DNA from: Zerene cesonia
Taxonomy: Eukaryota; Arthropoda; Insecta; Lepidoptera; Pieridae
DNA length: 64,000 bases
Direction of reading: 5' to 3'
Assembly (NCBI RefSeq): GCF_012273895.1
Contig: NC_052108.1
Coordinates: 1,426,001-1,490,000 of the forward strand
In this document: positions 1 to 11,670 of the stretch, in pieces
Layout: the number at the start of each line of letters is the position of its first letter
How positions within the stretch are numbered: the first letter of the stretch is position 1
Translations under genes and position numbers: made by a program
The notes under the pieces: generated by a model
The model's input: the letters and a program-made list of their open reading frames with translations, nothing else
What the model was told of the DNA's origin: nothing
The model's database searches: none

Positions 1-1179
1 GGATCCGTACATTAACCATATTTTTATAACCTTTGGCCAGAAAGTTTGTTACATATGAATCGTTAGTAACATTATCATCGAAGACAATGTTCATATATTT
101 ACCCACAAAGTATGAACAAATTATCGAGTCATTCACATTCACGATGAGGTTGGGTTTATCCATCACCCACTTCCCATCTGTCTCATAGAACACAATGTCC
201 CTGGTGTACCCGTCGTAGTCTGAATTTTTGTCGTAAAACACAGCTTCGTACTGGACAAACATTATTCTTGGATCACCTGAAATATATAAACATAATATTG
301 TTATGACTTATTTTCATTTTTTTATGTTTTATAAAATTGATTACGAGGCGGGATTCGAACCTGGGTCTTTTTGCCAAACCGTAGCAACGCCCAGCCTCTC
401 GTATACTCATGAACCCGCCTCAACAATCGAATTTCTTCTTATCTTTCTTAAATTATTTTTTTAATTTCTCATGACTCATCTTTTCCAGAGAAAAGGCCAC
501 CGACATTCCTGGGAGGGTATCCGACTGGGAGGGTATAGGGAGGGAAGGTATATATCGGTATCACAACATACAGAGTCTATCAGCAGTTTCCTCTTTCCCT
601 AATTATCTTCAAAAAGTGTAGTGCGAGCGATGAAGTTATTATTACGTTCTTATAAATGTGTATGGGTTGATTTATTTAAATGAATAGGTGAGTAAAATTA
701 TTACAAACAGGGAAACAGCGTAACCGCATGAAAAACACATTGAAACGATCTGTCATCAAATGACGTTTTTTTATGATGACAGCATTATATCCTTGTAACT
801 CTTTACTATTGAATAGATATTACGACATCTGTCATTACAATGATATTAGGATACTACAATAGTCGAAGGAAGAAACGCCAAAAAAGGCATTGCAAAAACT
901 TAGTGATAAGTAGGTATACTCGTATGAGCTTTTTCATTGAAATGAATATAAATCAATTATTTAAATAAATAACGCAGATTGTTTTGCTTTTCTACGAGTG
1001 GCCAGTAATATCAATAAAAAACACAATAAAACCTTATTGGTCTTGCGTTACATACCTGGTACAGAAATTTTTAATCCCTTAGGTGAAAAAGCTTGTACAG
1101 TAATATTAAACTCAAACGGTTCGTCTGCGAGAGTTAATGACAGCACAAAAAACAAACATAGTGGATTAACGACTGCCAT
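1..1179 (-). CDS. bGRP: Beta-1,3-glucan recognition protein A (5' part, runs off left edge)
   Basis: Two exons are visible: 1056..1179 (start ATG at 1179, donor GTATGT) and 1..276 (acceptor TTTCAG), joined in phase 1, giving 133 residues. Exon 1 encodes a signal peptide (MAVVNPLCLFFVLSLTLA) and the strand typical of the N-terminal glucan-binding domain (CBM39): VQAFSPKGLKISVPG. Exon 2 corresponds to the rest of CBM39 by position and by its ending (NFLAKGY), but it lacks the FHGNIN motif that paralog C keeps. The GH16-like part should lie left of the window. By family, bGRPs are secreted haemolymph proteins that bind fungal or bacterial glucan and trigger the prophenoloxidase and Toll cascades. 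The start context TCAGT..AAAATGG is shared with paralogs C and D. Divergence of exon 2 makes glucan binding uncertain. Confidence 0.82.
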
Positions 1180-1264
1180 TTTGCGACTGAGGTCAAAAGG
1201 CAGATAGCGCGTTCTGTGGCTATCAAAGACGTAATTTTAAAGCTAAATATAAACTAGCCTATAT

Positions 1265-2264
1265 NNNNNNNNNNNNNNNNNNNNNNNNNNNNNNNNNNNN
1301 NNNNNNNNNNNNNNNNNNNNNNNNNNNNNNNNNNNNNNNNNNNNNNNNNNNNNNNNNNNNNNNNNNNNNNNNNNNNNNNNNNNNNNNNNNNNNNNNNNNN
1401 NNNNNNNNNNNNNNNNNNNNNNNNNNNNNNNNNNNNNNNNNNNNNNNNNNNNNNNNNNNNNNNNNNNNNNNNNNNNNNNNNNNNNNNNNNNNNNNNNNNN
1501 NNNNNNNNNNNNNNNNNNNNNNNNNNNNNNNNNNNNNNNNNNNNNNNNNNNNNNNNNNNNNNNNNNNNNNNNNNNNNNNNNNNNNNNNNNNNNNNNNNNN
1601 NNNNNNNNNNNNNNNNNNNNNNNNNNNNNNNNNNNNNNNNNNNNNNNNNNNNNNNNNNNNNNNNNNNNNNNNNNNNNNNNNNNNNNNNNNNNNNNNNNNN
1701 NNNNNNNNNNNNNNNNNNNNNNNNNNNNNNNNNNNNNNNNNNNNNNNNNNNNNNNNNNNNNNNNNNNNNNNNNNNNNNNNNNNNNNNNNNNNNNNNNNNN
1801 NNNNNNNNNNNNNNNNNNNNNNNNNNNNNNNNNNNNNNNNNNNNNNNNNNNNNNNNNNNNNNNNNNNNNNNNNNNNNNNNNNNNNNNNNNNNNNNNNNNN
1901 NNNNNNNNNNNNNNNNNNNNNNNNNNNNNNNNNNNNNNNNNNNNNNNNNNNNNNNNNNNNNNNNNNNNNNNNNNNNNNNNNNNNNNNNNNNNNNNNNNNN
2001 NNNNNNNNNNNNNNNNNNNNNNNNNNNNNNNNNNNNNNNNNNNNNNNNNNNNNNNNNNNNNNNNNNNNNNNNNNNNNNNNNNNNNNNNNNNNNNNNNNNN
2101 NNNNNNNNNNNNNNNNNNNNNNNNNNNNNNNNNNNNNNNNNNNNNNNNNNNNNNNNNNNNNNNNNNNNNNNNNNNNNNNNNNNNNNNNNNNNNNNNNNNN
2201 NNNNNNNNNNNNNNNNNNNNNNNNNNNNNNNNNNNNNNNNNNNNNNNNNNNNNNNNNNNNNNNN
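1265..2264. other. Assembly gap of exactly 1000 N
   Basis: The run is the same length as two other N blocks in this window, so it is probably a fixed-size placeholder. It lies between the 5' end of gene A and the visible part of gene B, and may hide the missing 5' exons of gene B. Confidence 0.95.
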
Positions 2265-2516
2265 ATCAGAATATGAGAAATATTTGTGTAAATCAAATAA
2301 ATAGATTTATTATTCCAGCTGCACTGGTCGCGTTTGTAAAGCTACAGCCATGGGGTCAAATATTTTGCCGCCGATAGTTAGTGGTCGTATAAGGTCCAAA
2401 TTTGCGTTCAAATATGGTTCTATACATATTAGAGCTAAACTACCACTTGGCGATTGGATATACCCAGGTACATAGTTTATAACCTTAACATATAAAAATC
2501 CAGTGTCATTATGCAT

Positions 2517-3100
2517 GTTCGCAATGAACTCTTCACCAACTCAACTGATGTTGATGAAATTTGGCATTTTATGTGTAATTTGGTCCAACATAAGATTTGT
2601 GATAGTTTTTATTTCGATTAATTATCCCAATAATTTATAATCGTTATATTTTTAATTAATACTCAGCCCCAGCAACGTGTGGCTGGGTATGCTAGTAATA
2701 AAATAATTAATTGTACAGGTGATATTATTTTTATTGATTATACTTCCAAAACTGTACTGAAAATAGACATGTGTATATATTTATGAAGATTTTTGATTTT
2801 ATGGCTTATTTAATACTAGGCGCCTGTCCCGGCTCCGCCCGGATATCCTGTTCCATTCCCAAGTATTTGAGCATTTAATCGGTATATATAGTATGCTATC
2901 ACCCAAGTCAGCTCATACCCTGTCTGTATACGAAATTTCATGAAAATCCATCTATCTAATCTATTTCAGCGTGATTGACAGAAAAATTTCGAAACAAACA
3001 AATTTTCACATTTCATATTAATGTGATAAATAGTATAAAATACAAATGTCAACAAATATAGATATAAACATGGACGTAATGGGGATAAAATTGATCTACA
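2517..3100. repeat. Two Helitron-like non-autonomous repeats
   Basis: Around 2517..2700 there is a 'caaatttcatcaacatcag'-type core (reverse strand) and a CTAGTA end. Around 2805..3000 is a second element with the core ACCCAAGTCAGCTCATA and 'ccggctccgcccggatatc', which recurs in opposite orientation at about 42810..43075. Both are interspersed repeats upstream of gene B. No exon of gene B was found here. Confidence 0.55.
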
Positions 3101-3159
3101 GTTTTTTGGTCAAGCTTATGTATCAATATAAAATTATTTACAAATGGCCATTATTTCAG

Positions 3160-5064
3160 AAATTCTTCTAGAACCACTATCCAATAAATATGGAAGTTTA
3201 CATTACTCTTCTGGAATTTTAAAAATAGCGATGGTCAGAGGTAATGCAGAGCTAAATAAACCTAAATTTAATAGCAAGGTATGTAAAAGTAGGTTAATAA
3301 ATAGTAATAAGTTAATAAAAGTATTTTACTTACAATTCTAAACTAAACGAACATAGTATTTCATGTTAGATATTTTTAAGAGGTTAAAAATTAAGGCGTG
3401 TCCTAAGGGAAAATAAAATAAATAAATTTCGAAAATAAAATAACTAAATTTTCAGAAAATTGTTGGTCAGATGAAACCGAAACGAAGATGTGATCACGGC
3501 TTCATTTCTTTTCTAGTTAACAGTTTACTTTGGAGTTTTAAACAATTAACGATTACTATTTAACAGGTATTAAAAGGAGGCCCAGTTTTGAACTCCCAAT
3601 GTAGGGGAGCGTTTGATTTTTACTCTAAAGAAACATCGGATGGACGGTCGTGGGGGGACGACTTTCACAATTATTCAGTAACATGGTCACCAGGTCATAA
3701 TTTTTTTTCTTGTTTTTCTATCTGATTGTGTTTCTAAGAGATTTTGATGATTTTTTTTATTTGGAAGGTGATACCTTCCATCCAAACTATATATCTATGT
3801 TAAGTTTATGCAATACAGATCAGGTGATTTTGCGTGAAGGAACTAACATTCAAACATTCTTGCAAAGATCGCCTTAATTATATTAGTATAATTTGCAATG
3901 AAATAACTCGGTACCCAATAGGAGAACGACTCCGTGAAATAATTAGGTGTCTTGAACGTAGCCTTTACATGGGTTCCAGGATCAATAGAAATGTTAGTGG
4001 ATGGAAAATCGTGGGTCAAATACAGACCGGGCGCAACAGGTCTCAGGTCTTGGCTACCGAGAAGTTGCAGAGGGAGCTGGTACAATCTTCTGGAGGGCGC
4101 GCCGAAGATTGCACCGTTTGATGACTACGTAATGTATCTTCACGTTGTCTTTTAACTTTGATAACACCATATCCTTTTCCTTCTCCTTCCCAGTCCTTTC
4201 CTTTATTCCTCTCGCCAATCCTTTCTTAATCCCTTCCCAATTTAAAGTCGGCAATCCATTTGTAGAGGCGTAAGGTCTGTAATCGACTTTACGCCTCTAC
4301 AAATATTCATGGGCGGTGGTAGCGCTTACCATCAGGCGTCCCACCAGCTCCATTGCCGACTGTGACATAAAAAAAAAAAAAAACTCCAGATATATTTATT
4401 TCATGCTCAGTTATGTGATAATAGAAGAAATAAAATTATAATTATACTTATTTTATGATATAGCGAAACCGAGTGTGGGGAAAAAGACAGCTGCATAGTT
4501 CGTCTATCGCCATCATTTTCCCACACTGGAAATAGTACTGCTTTAAAACGTTGTAGTAGACTATTATATAAATTCATTGCTTCATGAGCCATGTTACAGA
4601 CTACATTTATTTCCTCCTTTTAATTATTTGTGATTTTTATTTATCGGTCATAACCCTGGAGTAAGCGGCGTAAAAAATACAATAATATTATCTTATATTA
4701 GCTTTCACGCCGGCTGCGTGGTATAAAATGCTGCCTATATACACAGGATCACGTACTTCTTAACGGTTTTGAAATCGAACTGAATTATATTCTACTGAAT
4801 ACATTCAACTGTGTGTAAAAAAATTGTATCTTTCTGTCTTCAACTGTGTATCTCTTCCTTCAGTTCTACATTACCTTTGGAGTAGCTGCTGGAGGCTTCT
4901 TCGAATTCCCAGATGACCTGGTGACTGGTGATGGAAACCCTAAGCCATGGAGGAACGGTGACCCCAAAGCAGTTTATAACTTTTGGGAAAAGAAAGATGA
5001 TTGGATTGATACTTGGGAAGATCCCGAACTTATCGTGGATTCTGTTAAAGTTGTAGCTTTATAA
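3160..5064 (+). CDS. bGRP: Beta-1,3-glucan recognition protein B (3' half only)
   Basis: Four exons are visible: 3160..3278, 3567..3693, 3980..4128 and 4864..5064 (stop TAA), giving 197 residues with correct phases. They match the last four exons of the complete paralog C. They encode the C-terminal half of the GH16-like domain: EILLEPLSNKYG, VLKGGPVLNSQCRGAFDF, W-DDFHNYSVTWSPG, GLRSWLPRSCRGSWYNLL, APFDDY and the terminal FYITFGVAAGGFFEFPD. At the position of the glucanase active site (EIDIME in active GH16 enzymes) the sequence is SGILKIAMVRGN, so all three acidic residues are absent, as expected for a recognition protein. Exons for the signal peptide, CBM39 and first GH16 part are not visible and may be in the N gap. 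A polyadenylation signal AATAAA lies at 5118..5123. The gene converges on an FN3 gene at 5771. Confidence 0.88.
4166..4384 (+). repeat. Pyrimidine-rich SINE-like element (family S1)
   Basis: Features: a CCTTTTCCTT..CCCAGTCC stretch, 'gggcggtggtagcgcttacc', 'atcaggcg', ending GACATAAAA plus an A tract. The same family recurs about fifteen times in the window. It contains an internal hairpin with near-perfect arms at 4257..4305. It resembles SINE-like (Metulj-type) elements described from butterflies; that name is from memory and uncertain. It lies in the last intron of gene B. Confidence 0.7.
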
Positions 5065-5770
5065 GCAGTTAAAAGAAATATAATCGTTGTTGGAATACGT
5101 TATTTTACAAATAATTAAATAAACAATTAGAACATATCTAAAGTTATACTATAGTTTTGCATGAAATATTTTTAAGAATAATAGGACTGTAGGAATGCAT
5201 TAGATTAATAGCAGAATGATAGAAAAATTATACTAGAAGATAATGTAGTACCTACCTACGAATATGATTCTCTTAATAAAATATGTATAATTGAACATTT
5301 ATATATATTATATGAGAGTTATTATTTATTTGTATATGCAAATTTAAAAGAGCTTAATCACAGTAATTACTTCGCTACATCAGTAAACAAATAATGCAGA
5401 CAGACACCCATACAGGCATATTGAATAAAGAGAAAGAAAGAAAGATTATGTAAAACCGCATAATGAAGTTCGCGAATAACGGTATTCAGATAGTAGGTAT
5501 GTCTTTCTCTGTGTGCGGTCAGAAAAAACAAGCTATGCGAGGAAAGATTTATTATTTTTTCAATATAAGAAGACATTTCACCGCTTCTTGCCTAATTTAA
5601 ACATAATGAAATATATTTAAATGTACACAATATTAGTAACTAAGACTATTATACAGATATTTTTCATTATTTTATAGAACAAGTAATATTATTGACCACA
5701 TAATACATATCCTGTTCTGATTTAAAATTATACAGGAAGAAATACGACAGAACGAAAGCAATTATTATAG
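5065..5770. other. Convergent intergenic interval, gene B / FN3 gene a
   Basis: It holds the 3' ends of two converging genes: AATAAA for gene B at 5118..5123 and TTTATT motifs for the minus-strand gene. AT-rich. No further coding or recognisable repeat seen. Confidence 0.6.
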
Positions 5771-6781
5771 CTAAAAATACACAGTTTCCAAGTGGTAATA
5801 CGGTTCATCAGAAATAGTGACATTCGTAGCGATGGACACCGCGCAGTCTTCACCCGGCCTCTTCTGAATGAGAATAAAATATGCATCACCTTTCATTATT
5901 TTTACCCTCGCCGGCTCCGATAACGGGCCATCTTCGTTCATTTTATACGCTAGAATTCGTATCTCGTACAGCGTGTTGTAATTGACGTTGTATACTTTAG
6001 CTTTTTGAGTAGATACATTGTTTATGACCACCTCTCGCGGTTGTGCTTTGGGTGTTTTAACTTTATCAACTGGCTGAAATACATTATAACTCTTTAATCA
6101 ACTATCACCGTTATTCTTATAAAAATTCCAGGCGATGCAATGGTAGATCGCACTTTATTAATAATAATGCAAAAACAATTACCTCCAACGCCCTATCCTC
6201 CAAAAGTAAACCTGGTATTTCTTCCCCATTCACCAATTTTAAATACCCCTGACTGTCTTCTTCAACTTTCCACAATCTGATCTACAACATGATGAGGTTT
6301 TTAAAAATATCATTACACTGTGATGAATCTTATGGAAATATCGAACTTCATTGGCTCAAAAGCGACAATTAGTAAAACATTAAGTGTTACTTTATACTAT
6401 AACGAACCGTGTTTGTTAAAACTAACTCAATAATAATAGGATGAGATGAACAATATTTTATATTTAGAAATTAAAGACTTTTAAACGGATTTTAAACGCG
6501 ATTTGTTCATTATATTATTAACCAGGCGTTTAAAAGTCTCTAACTTCTAAATATATGATACTCGCATAAAATCAAACGCAAGAAAATAATATTTTATTAA
6601 TTATGTCAAAGCTCACCTTATAGCCAAGAACTGGGTCCTTGTTAAAGCTTGTCACGCCTTTCCATTGTATAAAGAAACCTACTGGATCCAAAGCTGACAC
6701 ACTGGTTATCTTTGGTACTCCTATTTCATAAGCACTTACGATTATTTTACTTAAACATAAAATGAATATGCCGCGTCTCAT
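5771..6781 (-). CDS. Small secreted single-FN3-domain protein a
   Basis: Three exons: 6617..6781 (ATG at 6781), 6183..6281 and 5771..6073 (stop TAG), all introns phase 0, giving 188 residues. An N-terminal hydrophobic signal (about residues 1-17) is followed by an FN3 domain: VPKITSVSALDP and the core Trp in FIQWKGV, DPVLGYKIRLWKVEE across the first intron, then YNTLYEIRILAY and EDGPLSEPARVKI, the usual FN3 F/G-strand signature. A tail of about 40 residues has a single Cys (GEDCAVS) and ends in an aromatic residue. No transmembrane segment or GPI signal is visible. Three paralogs lie within 15 kb. The domain looks most like FN3 repeats of contactin-type adhesion proteins, but only one copy is present. 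Function unknown; co-location with bGRP genes suggests a humoral immune role (inference). Confidence 0.85.
6463..6570. repeat. MITE-like inverted-repeat element
   Basis: The ends 'agaaattaaagacttttaaacg' class and its near-inverse (cgtttaaaagtctctaac, ttctaaa) flank a short core. Related longer copies sit at about 40745..40915 and 55775..55930. It lies within intron 1 of FN3 gene a, on the 3' side of the donor. Confidence 0.5.
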
Positions 6782-6884
6782 GATGTATTAATTCTACAAC
6801 TGTGTGAGAGATAATGAGCAGGATTAATATTTCCTATCAATTTCCGCTGACCGCGAATATTTATTACGTATAAAGCGTTGAAAC

Positions 6885-6899
6885 CCGTTTATATATAGG
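6885..6899 (-). promoter_or_regulatory. Candidate TATA box for FN3 gene a
   Basis: On the minus strand the sequence reads CTATATATAAACG, about 105 bases upstream of the ATG at 6781. Position and match are plausible; no transcription start is proven. Confidence 0.35.
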
Positions 6900-6959
6900 C
6901 ATTACACAATTTATTAAAGTTCAATTTGGTATTTAAACAACAAATAGTTCATCACATAA

Positions 6960-7490
6960 TCCCCTTCGCACACGAGGCGTAAGCGTTCTTTTAGTATCCT
7001 AACGACGAGGTAAGATGTATACGAGAACGTCTATTACAATATTCTGCCATAACTGCTTCGTGTGCGGATGTGTTTTTAATTTCAGACATTACATTGGAAC
7101 TATCACTACAATATGAAATAACTAGCTGCGCCCCGCGATTTCACACGCGTAATTCCGTATCCCGTAGGAATATCGGGATAAAAAGTTATTGCTATATGTT
7201 ATTCCAGTTGTCCAGCTATGTACCAAATTTCATTGCAATCGGTTCAGTAGTTTTGCGTGAAAGAGCAACAAACACACACACATTCTTACAAACTTTCGCA
7301 TTTTATTATTATATAGCAGGATAGGATAATATTGTCGATTTCCTCCTGTTTAATAAACAAAACAATAATGTGTTAAATAATTTTAGTTACATTCCTTGTT
7401 CCTTGTTCCTTGTATCCTTTATTGTTGTAAATTCACAATTAAATTAGTTGTCCTTGCATTTTTCACTTCATCTTAAATTACTGTCCACTA
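6960..7490. other. Intergenic interval with Helitron-like repeat
   Basis: Between the two minus-strand FN3 genes. A reverse-oriented Helitron-like element (family H1) occupies about 7121..7325: it begins ACTAGCTGCGCCCCGCG, contains TATCCCGTAGGAATATCGGG, and ends near AAACTTTCGCATTT. The rest is AT-rich with no gene seen. Confidence 0.55.
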
Positions 7491-7495
7491 AAACG

Positions 7496-9366
7496 TTAAA
7501 AAAACGAATTATACAGGAATGGATATGTTTCATCTACCGATGGCATAGCCTCTGTACGTATTGACATCTGACATCCAGTAAGAGTTCTTGTTATTGAAGG
7601 GAAATATACATCATCAATAAGTTTTATCCTCATAGGTTCTGACAGAGGTCCGGTAACGTCAATTTTGAAGGCGAGAACTCGTATTTCATAAAGAATGTTA
7701 TATTTAACATCAATAGTGGCTAATTGCGTATCAGCGTCGACAATTATTTCCCTTATGTCTTTGTATGTACTGTTGATTCGGAAATCCTGAAAGAAGGGAA
7801 GATATAAGATGTTTTAATGCAATATCATTCTAATCATTGATTAATTTTATTACACTTGCATAACTCTTGCATAACTCTTGGATAAAACTATTAAGGTTTA
7901 AGAATAGCTCTGACATTATAAGTAGTTGGTAGTTAAAAGTAGTGTGTTTCCAATACACTACTATCATTTAAATTTACTTCAAGAATATGTGAGAAATCTA
8001 CAATTTTCTATTGATATTAAAGATTATATTTGAAATGATGTCCTGTCATATTGAAAAATTAATTAGTAAAAATAACAATTTTTATTTTAATATTTTTTTT
8101 TCTAGTCAGTGAACATACTGTATGTAACAAACGATAATAATGCACTTTTTGATAAATTTAACGGAAACTAGAACAAAACAACTCAATAGCAATCATGGTT
8201 GATTTATGATACCATTGCCATTTAACTATGTCCTTGTATATATATCTAATATTGCTTTGAATGTCTATACGTCTAACTAACTCTTACTTGCCTAACAGCT
8301 GCTAAAAACTACAACCAAAAGTACTGAAATATTATTGTATGCAAATTCTCTACAACATGGCTTCTATACGCTCTCATTTGTTGGATTTTGTTTTGTTCTG
8401 TTTAAAATTAAATAAGATTCAAATCAATTTAGTTTTATATAACTTTAAATTTTATACAAAGGTTCATATCATTTATATTGTTATATCGAGTTAATTTGGT
8501 CAGAGTCAGATAGATTAGGGGGATCCGAAGGCCCATATCCCATTCCTTTCCTTTATTCCTCTCGTCAATCCTTTCTTCAACCCTCTCCAATTCGAAGAGA
8601 GGCATTTGTATAACATTTGTAGAGGCATAAGGTCTCTAAGGTCTCTTATAACTATAACTTGAACCTCTCCAAATGTTCATGGGCTATAGTAGCGCTTACC
8701 ATCAGACGATCCACCAGATCTATTGTCGACGATGACAAAAAAAATTACCTGTAACGCTTTATCGTTCTTAATTAATGCCGGAAATTCCTCTGCGTTTATT
8801 AACTCTACTTGAGTCTCCGACGACTCTGGTATCTTATATAGTAGTATCTGAAACGTAATAATTGGGAATTACAGAGGTCATTTTTATAGTTTGCCATGCA
8901 ATTTATGTTTGATCATAAAGAAATAACGGGCCAAAAGTAAAGGACTTTTAAGGAAATACATTTTTTTATTTGATTTCATATAAAATTTAGACACATGAAT
9001 TCGAAATGGTCTCAGGTGTGTGTCAATGGTTTCGAACCTTTCTACTCTTTTGTGCCTAATGGATACCCCACAGCAAAAGACACGGATTCGAATCCAGACC
9101 ATTTTTTTCTCTACTCTTCAAAATTTACTGATTTATAAAACATTTGAATGCTAAGACAGTCAAAATTTATTATTTTATTTGAGCCTCACCTTATAACCAA
9201 TAACAGGATCGTCATTCCTCTGCGTCACTGATTCCCATTTCATATGGACTCGTGAAGGCTTCACTGCAGCAATGGACACAAGCTTGGGGGCATCTAAATA
9301 TCTCTCCCTTTCCGCTAAGCCTTTCGCAGTTGATATAATTATGAGGCTTAAGAATACTCTCAACAT
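7496..9366 (-). CDS. Small secreted single-FN3-domain protein b
   Basis: Three exons: 9190..9366, 8749..8847 and 7496..7786 (stop TAA), introns phase 0, 188 residues. I chose the ATG at 9366 (MLRVFLSLIIISTAKG) because it starts directly with a signal peptide and matches paralog c; an in-frame ATG at 9411 would add a charged extension. FN3 landmarks are PKLVSIAAVKPSRVHMKWE, DPVIGYK at the exon 1 junction, then YNILYEIRVLAF and GPLSEPMRIKL. The tail has one Cys (LTGCQMSI) and ends LYNSFF. Unlike the other three FN3 genes it has no bGRP gene on its 3' side; it lies between FN3 genes a and c and is head-to-head with c. An S1 repeat sits in intron 2 immediately 3' of exon 2. Confidence 0.83.
8528..8747 (+). 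repeat. SINE-like element, family S1
   Basis: It contains the family landmarks (CATATCCCATTCCTTTCC, AATGTTCATGGGC, AGCGCTTACCATCAG, GATGACAAAAAA). It ends next to the splice donor of exon 2 of FN3 gene b (exon end 8749). Confidence 0.6.
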
Positions 9367-10810
9367 GTTAGCAATTAATTTTTTTCTACTTAAGATATAC
9401 TTATGATACAATTAGAATTGGCGATGCAGCAACTGAAGAAATTTCACATGACACGCACTCAAATGTAAATTTTCTTAGAGGCATATAATTCCATAAATCC
9501 TCAATGACGCCCTATAATTTCAATTTCGGCACCAGATTGATTGACAATATCGCACTGAGTTGGCAATTATAAAACAAAAATTATACATTAAACATTCAAT
9601 AATATTTGCTATATAGCATAACAACTTCTTATGAACTGATAAGAATATACGAACTAAAACATAGATAACCTCCTGTACGAGACAAAAATAATTACGTTGT
9701 CAGTCTTAACCCTCACTTTTATTTCTCTCTGATTAAAAATTGCTTTGTTAGCATTGGAAATGGGCTTTCACAAAAAAGGTAAACTTCTATGCGCATTTTG
9801 TCTTGGACAGGTAATAGCCGCAACAGAATTACAACAAAATTTCAACTTTCTGACTATCAAGGTTCATAAGATGGCTAGGGACAGTGGTACGGACAAATTG
9901 ACTGACGAATAGCCAAGTCTTAGTAGTAACGTCCCGTTTAACAGTTTCGGTATGGACCACTTAAAAAGCAGTGGTCCTAGGTGAGAGCCTTGCGGCACAC
10001 CATTAGCACAACGTCTTTGTTCAAGTTCCAGACGGTTCAGTTACAAAAAATATAAGATTGGATTGAGTGGATTTTCCAACTGACAATTCCGCAAGTCATA
10101 CTAACCACCCAATTTGTAGAGATCATGGTATATACATATAATGGTTGGAAACAAGCCGTTAGTGTATTATTATTAACATTCATTTCTTATTTGCGGATAT
10201 AGATGTATATATAGCAAGCACAGGGGTTATCACAGCATTTAATTTACGCTTATCGTAACGCAAAAAGTGTTTGTGACATTTTAAATCTTATTCAATTCAT
10301 TATACTCAATGCCGTTTTATTTATACATTTTTATGAACATACAAAGAAATAAAATGTATTGCCCACTCCATCTTATTTACTAGTGTGTTTCTGGTACTTA
10401 CTTCATCATTTGTTGTTTAATTCTGGACTGTATCAGGTTGTTGTTGTAAAGGCAATTAAAATCGATTTGAAAAGAAATGAATATTAAAATCCAATTAGAA
10501 CCGGGATAATTAATCAGTGAATATTTTGAATAGTATGAAATTTCATCAGAAGCGAGGAGATAGATACCTCAATCAAAAAAAGACGTTCAATACAAAGAAA
10601 TAACTTTCAAAGCTGAATTAAATATAATATAGAACGAAACGGCGTCTAGTGCATATCGACTTGTGTGTTAGCGGAGCATTATTCTTGAATATCCTCTTCA
10701 ATATCACCGCTAGATGTAAATCCATTGGAAATCTTGATTGCTGAGTAAGAAATTCATACGTATTATTGTTTTTGTATTCTCACATATCCTCTGTTGTCAA
10801 GTAGCAGACA
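9367..10810. other. Head-to-head spacer of FN3 genes b and c
   Basis: About 1.4 kb separate the two start codons. Apart from the reverse transcriptase relic at 9895..10045 I see no gene. Both promoters must lie here or within it. Confidence 0.6.
9895..10045 (-). pseudogene. Degenerate non-LTR retrotransposon reverse transcriptase fragment
   Basis: On the minus strand the sequence encodes ANGVPQGSHLGPLLF, the conserved RT motif of Jockey/CR1-type elements, followed by a short continuation. No long frame surrounds it, so it is a relic. It lies in the head-to-head spacer between FN3 genes b and c. Confidence 0.75.
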
Positions 10811-11670
10811 ATGCTGAGAAAATGCCTATATATCGTTATGATTCTATCATGCTCAAAGGCTGATGAAAACGACAGTTATTTGGAAGCCCCTCAGCTGTAC
10901 AGCGTGACGTCAATCGAGCCACCTGGGTTATACATCCATTGGAGACCTGTTAAATATTTAATGCGCAATCCTATCTTGGGTTATAAGGTATTTTTTTTTA
11001 AATAATTGAATTGTCTGTCGCAAAGTTTTTAATACACCGCCGTTAATAGAGAAAAATCCGTAACTCATATTTAAGTGACACGAGCTTCTGGTAATCAGAT
11101 TTTACTCGAATAATATTCTATAAAAATTTCAACTTATGTACATTGTGATATTATTTTAATTAATTTTAGATACGCATCTACGAGATAACCGAGTCACCTG
11201 AGAGAGAAGCAAAATTAATTAATAAACAACCAAGATATATGGAGAATGACACACCTGTACAGGTAACAACTCCGTTTATATATTTTTTTAAGTCAAGTAA
11301 CATACATAATAAAAATAATTAATATAACTGGAGTTTTAGGTTATATGTTTTAACTGTGTTATTTATTTGATTTTTGCAGCAATTTCATTCAAACAAAATA
11401 GATCCAACTATCGAGATAATAACGGGTGTAAATGTTAAAGCTACGGTTACGGACCTTAAATACAATACTATTTATGAAGTAAGAGTTCTTGCCTTCAGAA
11501 GTAGTGTCGATGGTCCTCCATCAGATCCAGTAAGAATTAAATTGTTAAAAGATACCGAGTATAATGCTGCTATATCAAGGTCTGTGAATGGGTGTCATCT
11601 GTCTGTGCACGAGGAAAATGTACAAATTGGAGAAGATATCTTTCAATTAATTGATAATTCTTATTTTTAA
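10811..11670 (+). CDS. Small secreted single-FN3-domain protein c
   Basis: Three exons: 10811..10987, 11170..11262 and 11380..11670 (stop TAA), introns phase 0, 186 residues. Signal peptide MLRKCLYIVMILSCSKA; FN3 landmarks YLEAPQLYSVTSIEPPGLY, IHWRPV, NPILGYK|IRIYEI, then YNTIYEVRVLAF and DGPPSDPVRIKLL. The tail has a single Cys (VNGCHLSV) and ends DNSYF. Exon 2 is two codons shorter than in paralogs a, b and d and lacks their conserved Gly-Glu pair. It is the most compact copy of the four. AATAAA at 11773..11778. Its stop codon is 250 bases from the stop codon of bGRP C on the opposite strand, so the two transcripts end nearly on top of each other. Confidence 0.86.

Noticed and set aside
1259..2296. 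Very long open frames across N blocks (also at 22320..23471 and 52161..53554)
   Set aside because: They consist of unknown bases only and carry no coding evidence.
2310..2516. Minus-strand 68-codon open frame with a beta-strand-like sequence (FLYVKVINYVPGYIQSP), at the edge of the N gap
   Set aside because: No splice sites, no recognisable domain, and a repeat begins directly upstream. A relation to the GH16 exon of the bGRPs was considered, but the match is too weak.
9020..9105. tRNA-like sequence with GCCTAATGGATA and GGATTCGAATCC
   Set aside because: The T-arm and acceptor stem do not pair, so it is not a functional tRNA; probably a SINE relic.
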